Shown one piece after another: positions 1-9,199 of a stretch of DNA of 59,073 nt; the first letter of the stretch is position 1; the number at the start of each line of letters is the position of its first letter. The stretch is from an uncultured Paracoccaceae bacterium (GTDB taxonomy: Bacteria > Pseudomonadota > Alphaproteobacteria > Rhodobacterales > Rhodobacteraceae), in NCBI GenBank assembly GCA_947489325.1, contig CANLDA010000021.1:1-59073 (forward strand). Direction: 5' to 3'. Under the pieces are notes generated by a model. It saw only the letters and a list, made by a program, of their open reading frames with translations. It was not told the origin of the DNA and ran no database searches. A program made the translations under genes and the position numbers.

Positions 1-93
1 GTGAAATGCCAAAGCGGCAACGCCAAAATGCCCGTCATCACAATGGACCCGGTCATCATCAAAGACCGCTTCATGAAAGCCGTAAAGGCGTAA
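1..93 (+). CDS. C-terminal end of an unidentified protein (partial)
   Basis: The first 93 bases are open in frame 1 and end in TAA, giving about 30 residues that finish with a basic helix-like tail (DRFMKAVKA). The 5' part lies outside the window. The next gene starts 9 nt after the stop with a GGAGCGAGT leader, so the two are probably co-transcribed. The remnant is too short for me to assign a family. Confidence 0.5.
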   Translation: MKCQSGNAKMPVITMDPVIIKDRFMKAVKA

Positions 94-102
94 GGAGCGA
101 GT

Positions 103-1233
103 ATGCGCGCCGCCAACATCCATTCCAGCGCGGATGCGCGCCGATTGGCGCGGCACCGATTGCCTTGGATGGTCTTTGACTACATCGACGGCGCCGCGGG
201 TGAAGAAACAGGTGCTGTGCGAAACCGCGCAGCACTTGATGCTCTTTGTTTGCGCCCGCGTGTGCTGCGCAATGTCAGCGATCGTTCGTTGGAAAAACCG
301 GTGTTTGGAAAGGTGGCCCAACGGCCTTTTGGTATTGCGCCTATGGGGATGTGCAATCTGTCAGCGCCGGGTGCTGATTTGATGTTGGCGCGATTGGCCG
401 CGCGGTATCAGGTGCCTTTGGGAGTGTCGACTGTGGCCTCTACTTCGATGGAACGTCTGATCCAAGAGGCCGAGGGCAATGCTTGGTTTCAGCTCTATTT
501 CAGCGGAGATGGCAGCAGTACCTTTCAATTGGTAGATCGCGCAAAAGCGGCGGGATACACGACCTTGGTCTTAACGGCGGATGTACCCGAGGTGGGGCGT
601 CGACCTCGCGAATTGCGCCATGGATTTACCATGCCGTTTCGGATTGGGCCCAAACAGTTTTTTGATTTTGCTATGCATCCAAAATGGTCTTTGACAACGT
701 TGTTCAAGGGCCGCCCTCAGATGGCGAATTTCCTGATGGACGGTTATCATTTTGATCGCACCGAAAGTCGTGCCGCGGCGGATTGGACCACACTGCGCAA
801 GCTGCGTGATCAATGGTCGGGTAAGTTGGTTGTAAAAGGCGTGCTGGACATTGAAGACGCAGCAGCCCTTAAGGGATGCGGTGTGGATGCCATTCAGGTG
901 TCAAGCCACGGTGCGCGTCAGTTGGAAAGCGCTCCCTCTCCCGTTCAGACGATTCAGGCGATGCGTCGGGTGGTAGGAGACGATTTTCCGTTATTCTATG
1001 ACAGCGGATTACGCTCTGGCGAAGATGTCCTCAAGACATGCGCTTTGGGTGCAAATTTCACCTTTTTGGGGCGCATTCTGCTCTTTTCTATTGCCGCCGC
1101 TGGCGAGGAAGGGTTGCATAGATTGTGGGATGTACTGAGTGAAGAGTTGAGTATCGCCATGGCGCAAGCCGGCCAAAGCGACCTTACGCCGGGCAGCTTA
1201 CAAGACGTGGCTTTAGGGGGAAATCATTCCTGA
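103..1233 (+). CDS. FMN-dependent alpha-hydroxy-acid oxidase/dehydrogenase (LldD family)
   Basis: A 376-residue protein of the (S)-2-hydroxyacid oxidase family (L-lactate, glycolate or mandelate type), which oxidises a 2-hydroxyacid to a 2-oxoacid with FMN in a TIM barrel. Visible family blocks are the N-terminal DYIDGAAGEE, the FMN-contacting FGIAPMGM near residue 76, WFQLYF near 128, LTADVPEVGRRPRE near 157, the FMN lysine in VVKGV (about K245), the catalytic His in VSSHGARQLE (H269, with R272) and YDSGLRSGEDVLK near 308. Most homologues read SNHGGRQLD at the active site, so this copy is a slight variant. The substrate cannot be told from sequence. GGAG lies just upstream of the ATG. The 3' end overlaps the convergent hdaA by 10 nt. 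Confidence 0.88.
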   Translation: MRAANIHSSADARRLARHRLPWMVFDYIDGAAGEETGAVRNRAALDALCLRPRVLRNVSDRSLEKPVFGKVAQRPFGIAPMGMCNLSAPGADLMLARLAARYQVPLGVSTVASTSMERLIQEAEGNAWFQLYFSGDGSSTFQLVDRAKAAGYTTLVLTADVPEVGRRPRELRHGFTMPFRIGPKQFFDFAMHPKWSLTTLFKGRPQMANFLMDGYHFDRTESRAAADWTTLRKLRDQWSGKLVVKGVLDIEDAAALKGCGVDAIQVSSHGARQLESAPSPVQTIQAMRRVVGDDFPLFYDSGLRSGEDVLKTCALGANFTFLGRILLFSIAAAGEEGLHRLWDVLSEELSIAMAQAGQSDLTPGSLQDVALGGNHS

Positions 1234-1892
1234 TTAAGAAACCGGGCAGCGAAAACACGCGTAATGGGTTTTTTCTGCGCCAATGAGGTCTGATCCAACG
1301 CAGCCACAAGATCACGTGCCGCTGCAAAAGAGCGATCCATCTGTTTCACGAGATAGGGGATTGTGTCCAAAGTGGGTACGATCTGGCGATCCGCAAAAAG
1401 CTTTGCCAGCAAAACCGCGAGCAACGTATCGTCAGGGTCTTCCAGACGCGCGGTAGTGGTGCCTTGCATGCGGCTGGCAAGGTCAGGCAAGGTGAGGCCC
1501 CAGTGTTTAGGTTCTGAGATGCCTGTAAACAGCAAAGACTTACCTTCGGCCAGCGCAAGGTTGTGCAAATGAAAGAGAGTAGTTTGGGCCTCTGCGTCAT
1601 CGGCAATATCGGGAATGTCCTCTACGGCGACATGGGTTGTGACCAACGATGGGATGTCGGTGCGGGTGAGGTTGCGCGCCGATAGAATACGCGCGCCGCT
1701 TAGGCTGGCCCAAACGTGTACAAGGTGAGTTTTGCCAGCGCCTGCTGGGCCTGAAATGGCCAGTTTTCCACCGGACCAATTGGGCCAGCTTTCGACGAGG
1801 GCAAGCGCCATGGCATTGGCTGACGTGACAAAGAAATCATCACGTCCAAGGGCCGGACGAACCGGTAAATCAAGGCTAAGTTGCTCTGCCAT
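1224..1892 (-). CDS. hdaA: HdaA-type regulatory inactivator of DnaA
   Basis: A 222-residue DnaA-like AAA+ protein without the DnaA DNA-binding domain. In Caulobacter and relatives HdaA, docked on the beta sliding clamp, stimulates hydrolysis of DnaA-ATP and so prevents over-initiation. The N-terminus carries a clamp-binding motif (QLSLDLP, residues 4-10). The Walker A is GPAGAGKTH (48-56), the Walker B region is degenerate (VAVEDI, about 88-93), and a sensor-II-like helix (RSFAAARDLVAALD) lies near the C-terminus. The length matches the family. Its start lies 2 nt from the stop of the upstream permease gene, indicating an operon, as in other Rhodobacterales. The tail overlaps the opposing hydroxyacid oxidase by 10 nt. 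Confidence 0.88.
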   Translation of the reverse strand: MAEQLSLDLPVRPALGRDDFFVTSANAMALALVESWPNWSGGKLAISGPAGAGKTHLVHVWASLSGARILSARNLTRTDIPSLVTTHVAVEDIPDIADDAEAQTTLFHLHNLALAEGKSLLFTGISEPKHWGLTLPDLASRMQGTTTARLEDPDDTLLAVLLAKLFADRQIVPTLDTIPYLVKQMDRSFAAARDLVAALDQTSLAQKKPITRVFAARFLNQE

Positions 1893-1894
1893 GA

Positions 1895-2989
1895 TCAGTC
1901 GTCACCATGCCCGGTGACACCTTTATAGAGGCGAGAGGCGGTATATTTTTCAGTGCCGTAACGCACCAATACGCCAATGGCGGCGGCGACAGGAACTGCG
2001 ACCAACATGCCGACAAAGCCAAACAGAGTGCCAAAAACGGAGAGTGCGAAAATCAGCCAGACAGGATGCAATCCGACGGAACCACCCACAAGCTTGGGCG
2101 TCAGCACATTGCCTTCCAACACTTGGCCAACGACAAAGATTCCGGCAACCAATCCCAGCGATACCCAATCGCCCCAGAACTGAAACAGGCCAAGCCCAAT
2201 GGCCAACGCCCCGCCAACAAGTGCGCCCACGTAGGGGATAAAGGTGATCAAACCAGCCACAAACCCCACTACCAACCCAAATTGCAAACCAACGATCATC
2301 AGGGCCACAGCGTAATAGGTGCCAAGCACAAGACAAACGGTGCCCATGCCCCGGATAAAACTAGCAAGTGTTTTGTCTATTTCGCGAGCAAGGTGGCGAA
2401 CGGTGGGGGCATGATCCAATGGCAATAATGCGTTGATGCGCGCAACCATCCGATCCCAATCCAGCAACATATAAAAGGCAACGACAGGCACGATTACCAG
2501 CAACATGATGATATTGATGAATCCGGCTACTGATGACAGCGCAGTTTCCAGCAGAGCGCCACCACGTTCCTGTATCTTTTCGCCAATTGCCAACAAGGAT
2601 TTGTGAATGGTGGAATTGGAATCCAACAATTCAGGAAACCGGTGCGTCAAAAAGGCCTGCAAATCCTGAAACAGTTGCGGCGCAATTTGAACAAGCGCGG
2701 TCGCCTGTTGGATAAGCGTTGGAACAACCGCCAAAGCCATGACAACGAAAATCAGAACAGCAATGAGGGTGATCGTGGTGGTTGCCCCGACACGTGACAG
2801 TCCCATGCGTTCCAGTCGATCCGCAACTGGATCAAGAAAGTAGGCAATAGCGCCGCCCAGAACAAATGGCAAAATCACATCACCTAGAAACCAGAGCACC
2901 AGCAGGAAAACAGCTGCGGTGATGCCCCAGTACTTGAATTGATCCCGGACTGGTAATGCCATGATGCCCTCTGTGTCGCGTTGTCTCAC
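1895..2989 (-). CDS. AI-2E family (PerM-like) membrane transporter
   Basis: A 364-residue polytopic protein with about eight hydrophobic segments. The arrangement is that of the PerM/AI-2E transporter family: two N-terminal spans (IAYFLDPVADRLER follows the second), a large amphipathic loop around residues 90-150, and the conserved tail with GVLTPKLVG-like NVLTPKLVGGSVGLHPVWLI. The family exports small molecules or ions; the substrate is unknown here. An internal Met at residue 10 (MALPVRDQFK) is an equally credible start. It lies 31 nt downstream of the 2OG-oxygenase gene and 2 nt upstream of hdaA, so the three minus-strand genes may share a transcript. Confidence 0.85.
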   Translation of the reverse strand: MRQRDTEGIMALPVRDQFKYWGITAAVFLLVLWFLGDVILPFVLGGAIAYFLDPVADRLERMGLSRVGATTTITLIAVLIFVVMALAVVPTLIQQATALVQIAPQLFQDLQAFLTHRFPELLDSNSTIHKSLLAIGEKIQERGGALLETALSSVAGFINIIMLLVIVPVVAFYMLLDWDRMVARINALLPLDHAPTVRHLAREIDKTLASFIRGMGTVCLVLGTYYAVALMIVGLQFGLVVGFVAGLITFIPYVGALVGGALAIGLGLFQFWGDWVSLGLVAGIFVVGQVLEGNVLTPKLVGGSVGLHPVWLIFALSVFGTLFGFVGMLVAVPVAAAIGVLVRYGTEKYTASRLYKGVTGHGDD

Positions 2990-3020
2990 ACATCGCAGTT
3001 GGCGACGCGGGTTTCAAGTG

Positions 3021-3995
3021 TCAGCTGTGCAGAGTGCCCAGTTTCGGGGTGTCGTTGGTTGCATCTTCATCAGGCCAATTGGTGCGCCAGATTTCGGCGG
3101 ACCAGTGGCCTGTGTTGACCTCGGGGCGATCAAAACCAGGCAGGGGTGGCAGCAAAGGCCGCACAATTACATCGTGGCGTGGTACCGCGAAATATGGAAA
3201 GGAATAGCGTTCCTTGCCAGAACGGTTGATCACGCGATGCGGGGTCGAAACAAAGCGACCGCCACTCCACAACTCAAGCATATCGCCGATATTTACGATA
3301 AATCCACCGGGTGGGCAATTTGGCGTGATCCATTGCCCTTCGCGGGTTTGCACCTCTAATCCACCCACTGGATCAGGTGCAATTATGGTCAGGGCGTCTG
3401 TGTCTTTATGTGGATGAATGCCAAACCCTGCGTCTTGAGCATTTTGGGGCGGATAATGCAGCAAGGTCATATTGGTCATAGGTGTCTCAAAGCACGCGCA
3501 TAATGTGTTGAGAGGCAAATCAAGGTTTATTTCCAAAGCTTGCAATAGATGAAGCAAAACGCGATCAAGTTCTGCCCAGTAGGTTAATATCTGCTCGCGG
3601 ACTTGAGGTAGAGTTTCTGGCCAAAGGTTGGGGCCATAAAGTGCACATTCCTTAAGTATTGGGGCGCCGGGCATGACCTCTTGGTGCAGCTTATATCCCT
3701 CATATCTATCGGCTGAACCGCTACCATCATTTGGGGTAAAGAACCCAAAGGGAATAAAGCCGCGATAATTCTCACGCGTGATCGCCTGTTTCCATTTGGT
3801 TTGTTCATCCAAGGTAAACAGATCACGAAGGGACTGGCGCACAAGCGTAATCAAATCCTCAGGAACACCCGTGTCAGTGATAGAGAGAAACCCAATGTCA
3901 CGGCAGGCCGCACCAATTTGCGAGATCGTGGTCTGACGGTCAGGGTGATCCGGGGAAAACAGTGGCGAAATGTCAATTGCCGGGATGGTCTGCAT
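3021..3995 (-). CDS. Isopenicillin-N-synthase-family 2-oxoglutarate/Fe(II) oxygenase
   Basis: A 324-residue non-haem iron oxygenase. The N-terminal DIOX_N half begins [10 protein letters not shown]. The C-terminal double-stranded beta-helix holds the facial triad H196-x-D198 (in [10 protein letters not shown]) and H253 (STPHRV), and the 2OG-binding R263-x-S265 (RYSFPYF). All catalytic residues are present, so the enzyme should be active. Bacterial members include gibberellin-oxidase-like and ethylene-forming-like enzymes of unknown substrate, so I do not name a reaction. It is divergent from proS across a 137-nt gap that must hold both promoters, and lies directly upstream of the permease-hdaA pair. 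Confidence 0.87.
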   Translation of the reverse strand: MQTIPAIDISPLFSPDHPDRQTTISQIGAACRDIGFLSITDTGVPEDLITLVRQSLRDLFTLDEQTKWKQAITRENYRGFIPFGFFTPNDGSGSADRYEGYKLHQEVMPGAPILKECALYGPNLWPETLPQVREQILTYWAELDRVLLHLLQALEINLDLPLNTLCACFETPMTNMTLLHYPPQNAQDAGFGIHPHKDTDALTIIAPDPVGGLEVQTREGQWITPNCPPGGFIVNIGDMLELWSGGRFVSTPHRVINRSGKERYSFPYFAVPRHDVIVRPLLPPLPGFDRPEVNTGHWSAEIWRTNWPDEDATNDTPKLGTLHS

Positions 3996-4132
3996 GTCAA
4001 AGCCTTTATCCTGATCACGCCATACCTGAGCGCATTGGCAAATTCAGGTCAACGGAAATCCCAAGCTGCATCTTGTTTGTAGGCACACAAAGCCATAAAC
4101 GAGACAAAACCTGTCATGCTTATGGAGCAATC

Positions 4133-5473
4133 ATGCGCCTCTCACGCTATTTCCTGCCTGTATTGAAAGAAACCCCTGCCGAGGCACAGATTGTCAGCCA
4201 TCGCCTGATGCTGCGCTCCGGTATGATCAAACAATCCTCTGCTGGGATTTATTCATGGCTCCCGCTTGGGTTCAAAGTTCTGAAGAACATTGAAAATATT
4301 GTGCACGAGGAACAAATCCGCGCGGGCCACCACCCGATGCTGATGCCAATCCTACAAGGGGCCGATCTGTGGCGTGAATCCGGGCGCTATGACGATTACG
4401 GTCAGGAAATGCTGCGTATGAAGGATCGCCACAATCGGGATCTGCTGTTCACGCCCACGGCCGAAGAGTTGATAACGGATATCTTCCGCAGTTATGTGCG
4501 TAGTTACAAAGATCTGCCGCTGACCATGTATCAAATTCAGTGGAAATTTCGTGATGAAATCCGCCCACGTTTTGGTGTGATGCGTGGACGAGAGTTCTAC
4601 ATGAAGGACGGCTATAACTTTGATCTGACCAAAGAGGATGCACTGCACGCCTATAACCGTCATCTTGTCAGTTATCTGCGCACCTATGAACGTATGGGCC
4701 TTCAGGCCATTCCAATGCGGGCGGATAGTGGCCCGATTGGTGGCGAAAACACCCATGAGTTCCTCGTTCTGGCCGAAACAGGTGAATCCGAGGTGTTTTA
4801 TGACAGCACCGTCACAGACCTGACCTTTGGTGATCGCGACATTGATTACACTGACAAAGATCAGTGCCAATCCATTATGGAAGAATTCACAACCCGTTAT
4901 GCGCGCACCGATGAAACCCATGTCGAGGATGAGTTCCACTCTCAGGTGCCAGAAGAGCGTCGCCGCACTGCGCGTGGTATCGAAGTTGGGCAGATTTTCT
5001 ATTTCGGCACCAAATATTCTGATGCGTTGAACGCAACCGTGCAAAACGACCAAGGTGAAAAAGTAGCGGTTCACATGGGCAGCCACGGCATCGGCGTCAG
5101 CCGCCTGTTGGGCGCGATCATCGAGGCCAGTCATGACGACAAAGGCATCATTTGGCCCGAGGGTGTAACGCCGTTCCATTGTGGGATCGTCAATCTGAAA
5201 CAGGGTGACGAGGAAGCCGATGCCGCCTGTGAGGCGCTTTATAAATCCCTCACTGCGCTGGGCCTTGAGCCACTGTATGATGACCGCAAAGAACGTGCGG
5301 GCGCGAAATTTGCCTCCATGGATTTGATCGGCCTGCCATGGCGCATCACTGTTGGTCCGCGCGGTTTGAAAAACGGTGTGGTCGAAGTGACAAGCCGCCG
5401 CACCGGTGAAAGCGAAGAGATGCCGCCAGAACAGGCGATTGAAAAAATCACCAAGATTTACGCGGGCGTATAA
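4133..5473 (+). CDS. proS: Prolyl-tRNA synthetase, short alphaproteobacterial type
   Basis: Charges tRNA-Pro with proline in the cytoplasm. The 446-residue class II synthetase begins MRLSRYFLP and shows motif 2 ([24 protein letters not shown], about residues 133-156) and motif 3 ([16 protein letters not shown], about residues 316-331), followed by an anticodon-binding domain ending VTSRRTGE. The roughly 180-residue INS editing domain of E. coli-type ProRS is absent, as is usual in Rhodobacterales. An upstream in-frame start at 3962 exists, but the chosen ATG is preceded by GGAG at 4124-4127 and matches the family N-terminus. A strong terminator follows directly. Confidence 0.95.
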   Translation: MRLSRYFLPVLKETPAEAQIVSHRLMLRSGMIKQSSAGIYSWLPLGFKVLKNIENIVHEEQIRAGHHPMLMPILQGADLWRESGRYDDYGQEMLRMKDRHNRDLLFTPTAEELITDIFRSYVRSYKDLPLTMYQIQWKFRDEIRPRFGVMRGREFYMKDGYNFDLTKEDALHAYNRHLVSYLRTYERMGLQAIPMRADSGPIGGENTHEFLVLAETGESEVFYDSTVTDLTFGDRDIDYTDKDQCQSIMEEFTTRYARTDETHVEDEFHSQVPEERRRTARGIEVGQIFYFGTKYSDALNATVQNDQGEKVAVHMGSHGIGVSRLLGAIIEASHDDKGIIWPEGVTPFHCGIVNLKQGDEEADAACEALYKSLTALGLEPLYDDRKERAGAKFASMDLIGLPWRITVGPRGLKNGVVEVTSRRTGESEEMPPEQAIEKITKIYAGV

Positions 5474-5479
5474 CAGATC

Positions 5480-5508
5480 GGCCCTCGCCAATTGGTGGGG
5501 GCCTTTTT
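5480..5508 (+). terminator. Rho-independent terminator of proS
   Basis: A 10-bp stem (5480-5489 with 5494-5503, two of the pairs G-U in RNA) closes the tetraloop AATT and is followed by five T. It lies 7 nt after the proS stop and 15 nt before the next start, so the esterase gene probably depends on read-through or its own promoter. Confidence 0.85.
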
Positions 5509-5522
5509 GCAAGAGGGACGGA

Positions 5523-6143
5523 ATGAAACAGGTGCTTGCCTTTGGTGACAGTCTGACGTGGGGGAGCGATCCCATAACGAATGCACGTCATACGTTTGCT
5601 GATCGTTGGCCAAATGCCTTGGTCGAAGGGCTGCAAGACACCCATGTGATTTCCGAAGGATTGCGTGGACGTACCACAGCCTATGATCGCACTTCTGCCC
5701 CCGTGGATATGAACGGCGCGCGAGCTTTGCCTGTATTGCTGCATTCACATGCGCCGCTGGATGCTGTGGTGATCATGCTGGGCACCAATGATGTGTATGG
5801 CGGGATTGAGACACCACTGATCCGCGATGGGTTGCGGCGTTTGGTTGAAATCGTGCGTCATCATCCTTGGCGACTTGAGGGTGTGAAAACGCCGCCGATA
5901 TTGCTGATTGCCCCTCCGCTCATGACCAAGTGCGATGATGTTGATGTGACAGATCAGAAGGTCGCACAGTCAGAGACGTTGGGCACTATGATTGGCGCGT
6001 TGGCGAAGGATTTGGATGTATACTTCTATGATGCCGCGCAGATTGGGCGTGCGTCGCCTGCAGATGGGTATCATCTTGAGGCATCGGTGTCGCGCGCACT
6101 GGGATTGGCGTTGCAACCCATAGTGACGCGCATGTTGGCATAA
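5523..6143 (+). CDS. SGNH/GDSL hydrolase (esterase/arylesterase type)
   Basis: A 206-residue serine hydrolase. Block I is FGDSLTWGSD at residues 7-16 (nucleophile Ser), block II has G in EGLRGRTT, block III is GTNDVYGG (about residues 87-94), and block V is DGYHLEAS near the C-terminus, supplying the catalytic Asp and His. No signal peptide is visible, so it is likely cytoplasmic. It resembles the TAP-like/arylesterase subgroup; natural substrates of these are mostly unknown. The start at 5523 follows an AGAGGGACGGA leader immediately after the proS terminator; a longer in-frame extension into proS lacks support. Confidence 0.85.
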   Translation: MKQVLAFGDSLTWGSDPITNARHTFADRWPNALVEGLQDTHVISEGLRGRTTAYDRTSAPVDMNGARALPVLLHSHAPLDAVVIMLGTNDVYGGIETPLIRDGLRRLVEIVRHHPWRLEGVKTPPILLIAPPLMTKCDDVDVTDQKVAQSETLGTMIGALAKDLDVYFYDAAQIGRASPADGYHLEASVSRALGLALQPIVTRMLA

Positions 6144-6228
6144 GCACGCTTGCTGTGCTGTCTTCTCAGGTTGACCCTGTGCTTGCGCCTGCCTAATGTT
6201 GCGCGCAACAAACAATGCCGGAGCAGTC

Positions 6229-7512
6229 ATGGCAGGCACCCCACCTTTTTCACGTTTCGAATGGATGATCGCGTGGCGATATCTTCGTGCGCGCCGCGCC
6301 GAAGGCGGTGTAAGCGTAATGACGTGGATCAGCCTGATTGGGATCACCTTGGCGGTGTTTGCCTTGATTGCAACATTGGCCGTGAGGTCGGGATTCAGAA
6401 CTGAATTTGTCGACACGATCTTGGGTTCCAATGCGCATGTGACGGTTTATCAATCGCCGGTGATCACCGAGACCGGCACCTTGGATCGCACGATCCCGGA
6501 TTATGAAGCGATGGCTGCGCGTCTGGCACAGGTTGAAGGCGTCAAACGCGCCGCACCCTTGGTCAAAGGGCAGGTTATGGCCAATCTGCGACAGGCCAAT
6601 GCTGGCGTAGAGGTTTTTGGCATCAGCCATGAAAACCTGATGGATTTGCGTCGTATTGTGAACCCGGAAACATCCCAAGGTGATGTGTCGCGATTTAACG
6701 AGGGCATCGCCCTTGGTCGCGGCGTCGCCAATGAAATCGGTGCTAGCGTCGGCGATCGTATCAAGCTGATTTCGCCCAATGGTGTGAAAACTGCCTTTGG
6801 TACCAGTCCACGGATCAATGCCTATGAGGTGGTCTATATCTTTAGTGCGGGGCGCTATGACATCGACCGCACGCGGGTTTATTTGCCCTTTACCGAGGCG
6901 CAGCAGTTTTTCAATCGCGAAGGGGTGGCCACTGAGATTGAGGTGATGACTGATGATCCTGACACGGTTGATGCACTTGCGCTTGATCTGATCCGCGCGG
7001 GCGGAGATCGCACGCTGGTCTGGACGTGGCGCGATTCCTCTGGTGGGTTTTTGCGCGCGCTAGAGGTCGAGGACAATGTGATGTTCGTCATTATGTCGAT
7101 CCTTGTATTGATTGCGGCGATGAACATTATCAGCGGTTTGATCATGCTGGTGAAAAACAAGGGTCGCGACATCGGCATTTTACGCACGATGGGCCTGACC
7201 GAAGGGTCGGTTTTGCGGGTGTTTTTCATCTGTGGCGCGTTCACCGGCATTCTGGGCACGTTGTTCGGGGTCATTCTGGGCTGTCTTTTTGTGATTTATA
7301 TTGATCCGATCTTTGGCTTTGTGAACTTTGTTGCCGGGGGCGGTGTGTGGGATCCATCTATTCGCGGGATTTACCATTTACCTGCGGAATTGCGGGCTGA
7401 GGATGTGATCAAGGCCGTCAGTCTTTCATTGGGGCTCAGTTTTGTTGTGACAATTTTCCCGGCGCGTCGCGCAGCCCGGATGAACCCGGTGGAGGCGCTG
7501 CGCTATGAGTGA
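6229..7512 (+). CDS. Lipoprotein-releasing ABC transporter permease (LolC/LolE family)
   Basis: A 427-residue inner-membrane permease that, with LolD, extracts outer-membrane lipoproteins and hands them to LolA. It has the MacB/LolC layout: one N-terminal span (about residues 35-57, [18 protein letters not shown]), a periplasmic domain of about 220 residues, then three C-terminal spans with the coupling region [16 protein letters not shown] before them and a terminal [20 protein letters not shown] 6229 has GGAG at 6220-6223 and is preferred over 6196. The gene overlaps lolD by 8 nt. Only one permease gene is present, so the transporter may be a homodimer of a LolF-like protein rather than LolC plus LolE; that is inference. 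Confidence 0.9.
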   Translation: MAGTPPFSRFEWMIAWRYLRARRAEGGVSVMTWISLIGITLAVFALIATLAVRSGFRTEFVDTILGSNAHVTVYQSPVITETGTLDRTIPDYEAMAARLAQVEGVKRAAPLVKGQVMANLRQANAGVEVFGISHENLMDLRRIVNPETSQGDVSRFNEGIALGRGVANEIGASVGDRIKLISPNGVKTAFGTSPRINAYEVVYIFSAGRYDIDRTRVYLPFTEAQQFFNREGVATEIEVMTDDPDTVDALALDLIRAGGDRTLVWTWRDSSGGFLRALEVEDNVMFVIMSILVLIAAMNIISGLIMLVKNKGRDIGILRTMGLTEGSVLRVFFICGAFTGILGTLFGVILGCLFVIYIDPIFGFVNFVAGGGVWDPSIRGIYHLPAELRAEDVIKAVSLSLGLSFVVTIFPARRAARMNPVEALRYE

Positions 7513-8191
7513 TGTTGTGCTGCGCCTTGAAGGGATTTCCAAAGGATATAATCAAGGACTGCCCGGCGAAGTGCAGGTTCTACGCGATACCAGCTTGGAA
7601 CTGCATAAAGGTGAGGTCGTGGCGCTGGTGGCTCCGTCAGGGGCAGGTAAATCCACCTTGCTGCATATTGCGGGGTTATTGGATACGCCAGATGATGGGC
7701 GCGTGGAAATTGATGGGCAGGTGATGACGGGTTTGTCAGATCGTCGCCGCACGATAGCGCGGCGCCAGGACGTGGGGTTCGTCTATCAATTCCACCATCT
7801 GTTGCCGGAATTTGATGCCATGGAAAATATCGTTTTGCCTCAGCTGGCCAATGGTGCGGCGCGTGGGCAAGCGGCAGCACGTGCACAGGATTTGTTGCAA
7901 TCGGTTGGCGTTGCAGAGCGTGCGCACCACCGGCCTGCAGCGATGTCTGGCGGCGAGCAGCAACGAGTGGCTTTTTGCCGAGCCTTGGCCAATGCACCGC
8001 GCATTTTGCTGGCAGATGAGCCAACAGGCAATCTTGACCCAGCAACGTCAGATCAGGTGTTTAGCGCGCTTATGAAATTGGTGCGTGAGACGGGGCTGTC
8101 TGCGCTTATTGCAACACATAACCTTGAACTGGCTGCGCGCATGGATCGGGTGTTGCGGTTACAAGACGGGGCGCTTAGCGCAGCACCTTAA
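7505..8191 (+). CDS. lolD: Lipoprotein-releasing ABC transporter ATPase LolD
   Basis: A 228-residue ATP-binding subunit energising lipoprotein release. Walker A is APSGAGKST (residues 43-51), the Q-loop is [12 protein letters not shown] with the LLPEF stretch typical of LolD, the signature is [14 protein letters not shown] (148-161), Walker B is [13 protein letters not shown] (166-178) and the switch His lies in IATHNLELA. It overlaps the permease gene by 8 nt (translational coupling). Its stop overlaps that of the convergent YdcZ-type permease by 4 nt, leaving no room for a terminator between them. Confidence 0.93.
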   Translation: MSDVVLRLEGISKGYNQGLPGEVQVLRDTSLELHKGEVVALVAPSGAGKSTLLHIAGLLDTPDDGRVEIDGQVMTGLSDRRRTIARRQDVGFVYQFHHLLPEFDAMENIVLPQLANGAARGQAAARAQDLLQSVGVAERAHHRPAAMSGGEQQRVAFCRALANAPRILLADEPTGNLDPATSDQVFSALMKLVRETGLSALIATHNLELAARMDRVLRLQDGALSAAP

Positions 8192-8634
8192 GCCTGTTGC
8201 GTTAACCATACACCAGACGCCATCAGTGCAATTCCCCCAGCGCGCGTCAGCGACAAAGGGGATATTTGTGCACCGAATAAGCCAAAGTGATCAATGGCCG
8301 CCGCTGAAACCAGCTGCCCCAACAGAACAAAAAACACCGCATTTCCAACACCAAAGTGTGGGGCAACAAACGTGATCGACAAGACGTAAAAAGCGACCAA
8401 AACCCCGGCTAGAAACAGATGCTTAGGAGCAGTTATAGCGGGTGCAAGTTGTGTCAATCCGCCAGTTAGCAGCAACACCCCAAGGGTAGCGGCTAAGGCC
8501 ACGGTGAACAGAATGACCGATGCGGCAACTGGTGTTCCCATGCGCTGTCCAAGGGCGGCATTCAGGGCCGCGAGAACGGGAATGCCGATCCCGGCAGCAA
8601 GCATAATCGCAGCATAGGTAGAATTCGCAGACAT
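8188..8634 (-). CDS. DMT-superfamily small permease, YdcZ/DUF606 family
   Basis: A 148-residue protein made of five hydrophobic helices (for example [22 protein letters not shown] and [21 protein letters not shown]). This is the five-span half-size architecture of the DUF606 (YdcZ) branch of the drug/metabolite transporter superfamily. Such proteins act as dimers; the substrate is unknown. The gene is convergent with lolD, overlapping by 4 nt, and divergent from the cytochrome pair. Confidence 0.8.
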   Translation of the reverse strand: MSANSTYAAIMLAAGIGIPVLAALNAALGQRMGTPVAASVILFTVALAATLGVLLLTGGLTQLAPAITAPKHLFLAGVLVAFYVLSITFVAPHFGVGNAVFFVLLGQLVSAAAIDHFGLFGAQISPLSLTRAGGIALMASGVWLTQQA

Positions 8635-8710
8635 TGGGGCCTCTTGAAGCTGTTGCGCTGAAAGCTTATCGCCAACATGGCCCCAAGGGGTTGTTTTGTC
8701 ACTTGGCTAT

Positions 8711-8724
8711 ATGATCAGGATCAA
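8711..8724. promoter_or_regulatory. FNR/Crp-type box upstream of the tandem cytochromes
   Basis: ATGAT-CAGG-ATCAA differs at one position from the FnrL/Anr consensus TTGAT-N4-ATCAA. It is centred about 83 nt upstream of the first cytochrome start (8801) and about 83 nt from the divergent permease start (8634), so it could act on either. Confidence 0.5.
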
Positions 8725-8800
8725 GGCGACGTCGCGTATAAAGGCGCAAAATACCCATGAAAAGAGCCGGGCGTTGGGTGAACAAAGCGAGGTAACGCAG

Positions 8801-9199
8801 ATGAAGACAGCCAGTTTGATCATTGCATTGGTTCTGGGACAAGGCGCATGCGCTCAGGATTCAGACGTTGTGCGCGGCAAAGAACTTTATCTGGAAAACT
8901 GCGCCACGTGCCATGGGGTGAATTTGGACGGGCAGGGACCAATGGCAGGCGTCATGACCCTTAAGCCGACGAATCTGACAAGGCTACAGGCAGAAAATCA
9001 GGGGGAATTCCCGCTGTTGCGTGTTGTGAAGCGCATTGATGGACGTGATCCGTTGGTGTCGCATGGCTCTCCCATGCCGGTGTATGGGGATTTTTTCGAA
9101 GGCAACGACACAGCACTGAAAACCGCGACGGGGCAACCTGTGATGACCAGCGGGGCGGTGGCTGATCTGGTGGCCTATCTGAAAGAGGTGCAGCAATGA
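8801..9199 (+). CDS. Periplasmic c-type cytochrome
   Basis: A 132-residue protein with a signal peptide (MKTASLIIALVLGQGACA, cleavage probably before QDSD). It is a single-haem cytochrome c domain with CATCH at about residues 33-37; a Met within HGSPMPVYGDF is the likely sixth ligand. It would carry electrons in the periplasm; the partner is not evident. ATG 8801 is chosen because the signal peptide begins there (leader GCGAGGTAACGCAG); the longer in-frame extension to 8696 runs over the FNR-like box. Its stop overlaps the start of a second, related cytochrome (ATGA), indicating an operon of two paralogues. Confidence 0.85.
   Translation: MKTASLIIALVLGQGACAQDSDVVRGKELYLENCATCHGVNLDGQGPMAGVMTLKPTNLTRLQAENQGEFPLLRVVKRIDGRDPLVSHGSPMPVYGDFFEGNDTALKTATGQPVMTSGAVADLVAYLKEVQQ

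Noticed and set aside
4352-5575. Long open frame on the strand opposite proS
   Set aside because: It mirrors the codon pattern of proS, gives no protein family, and has no leader; proS is certain on the other strand.
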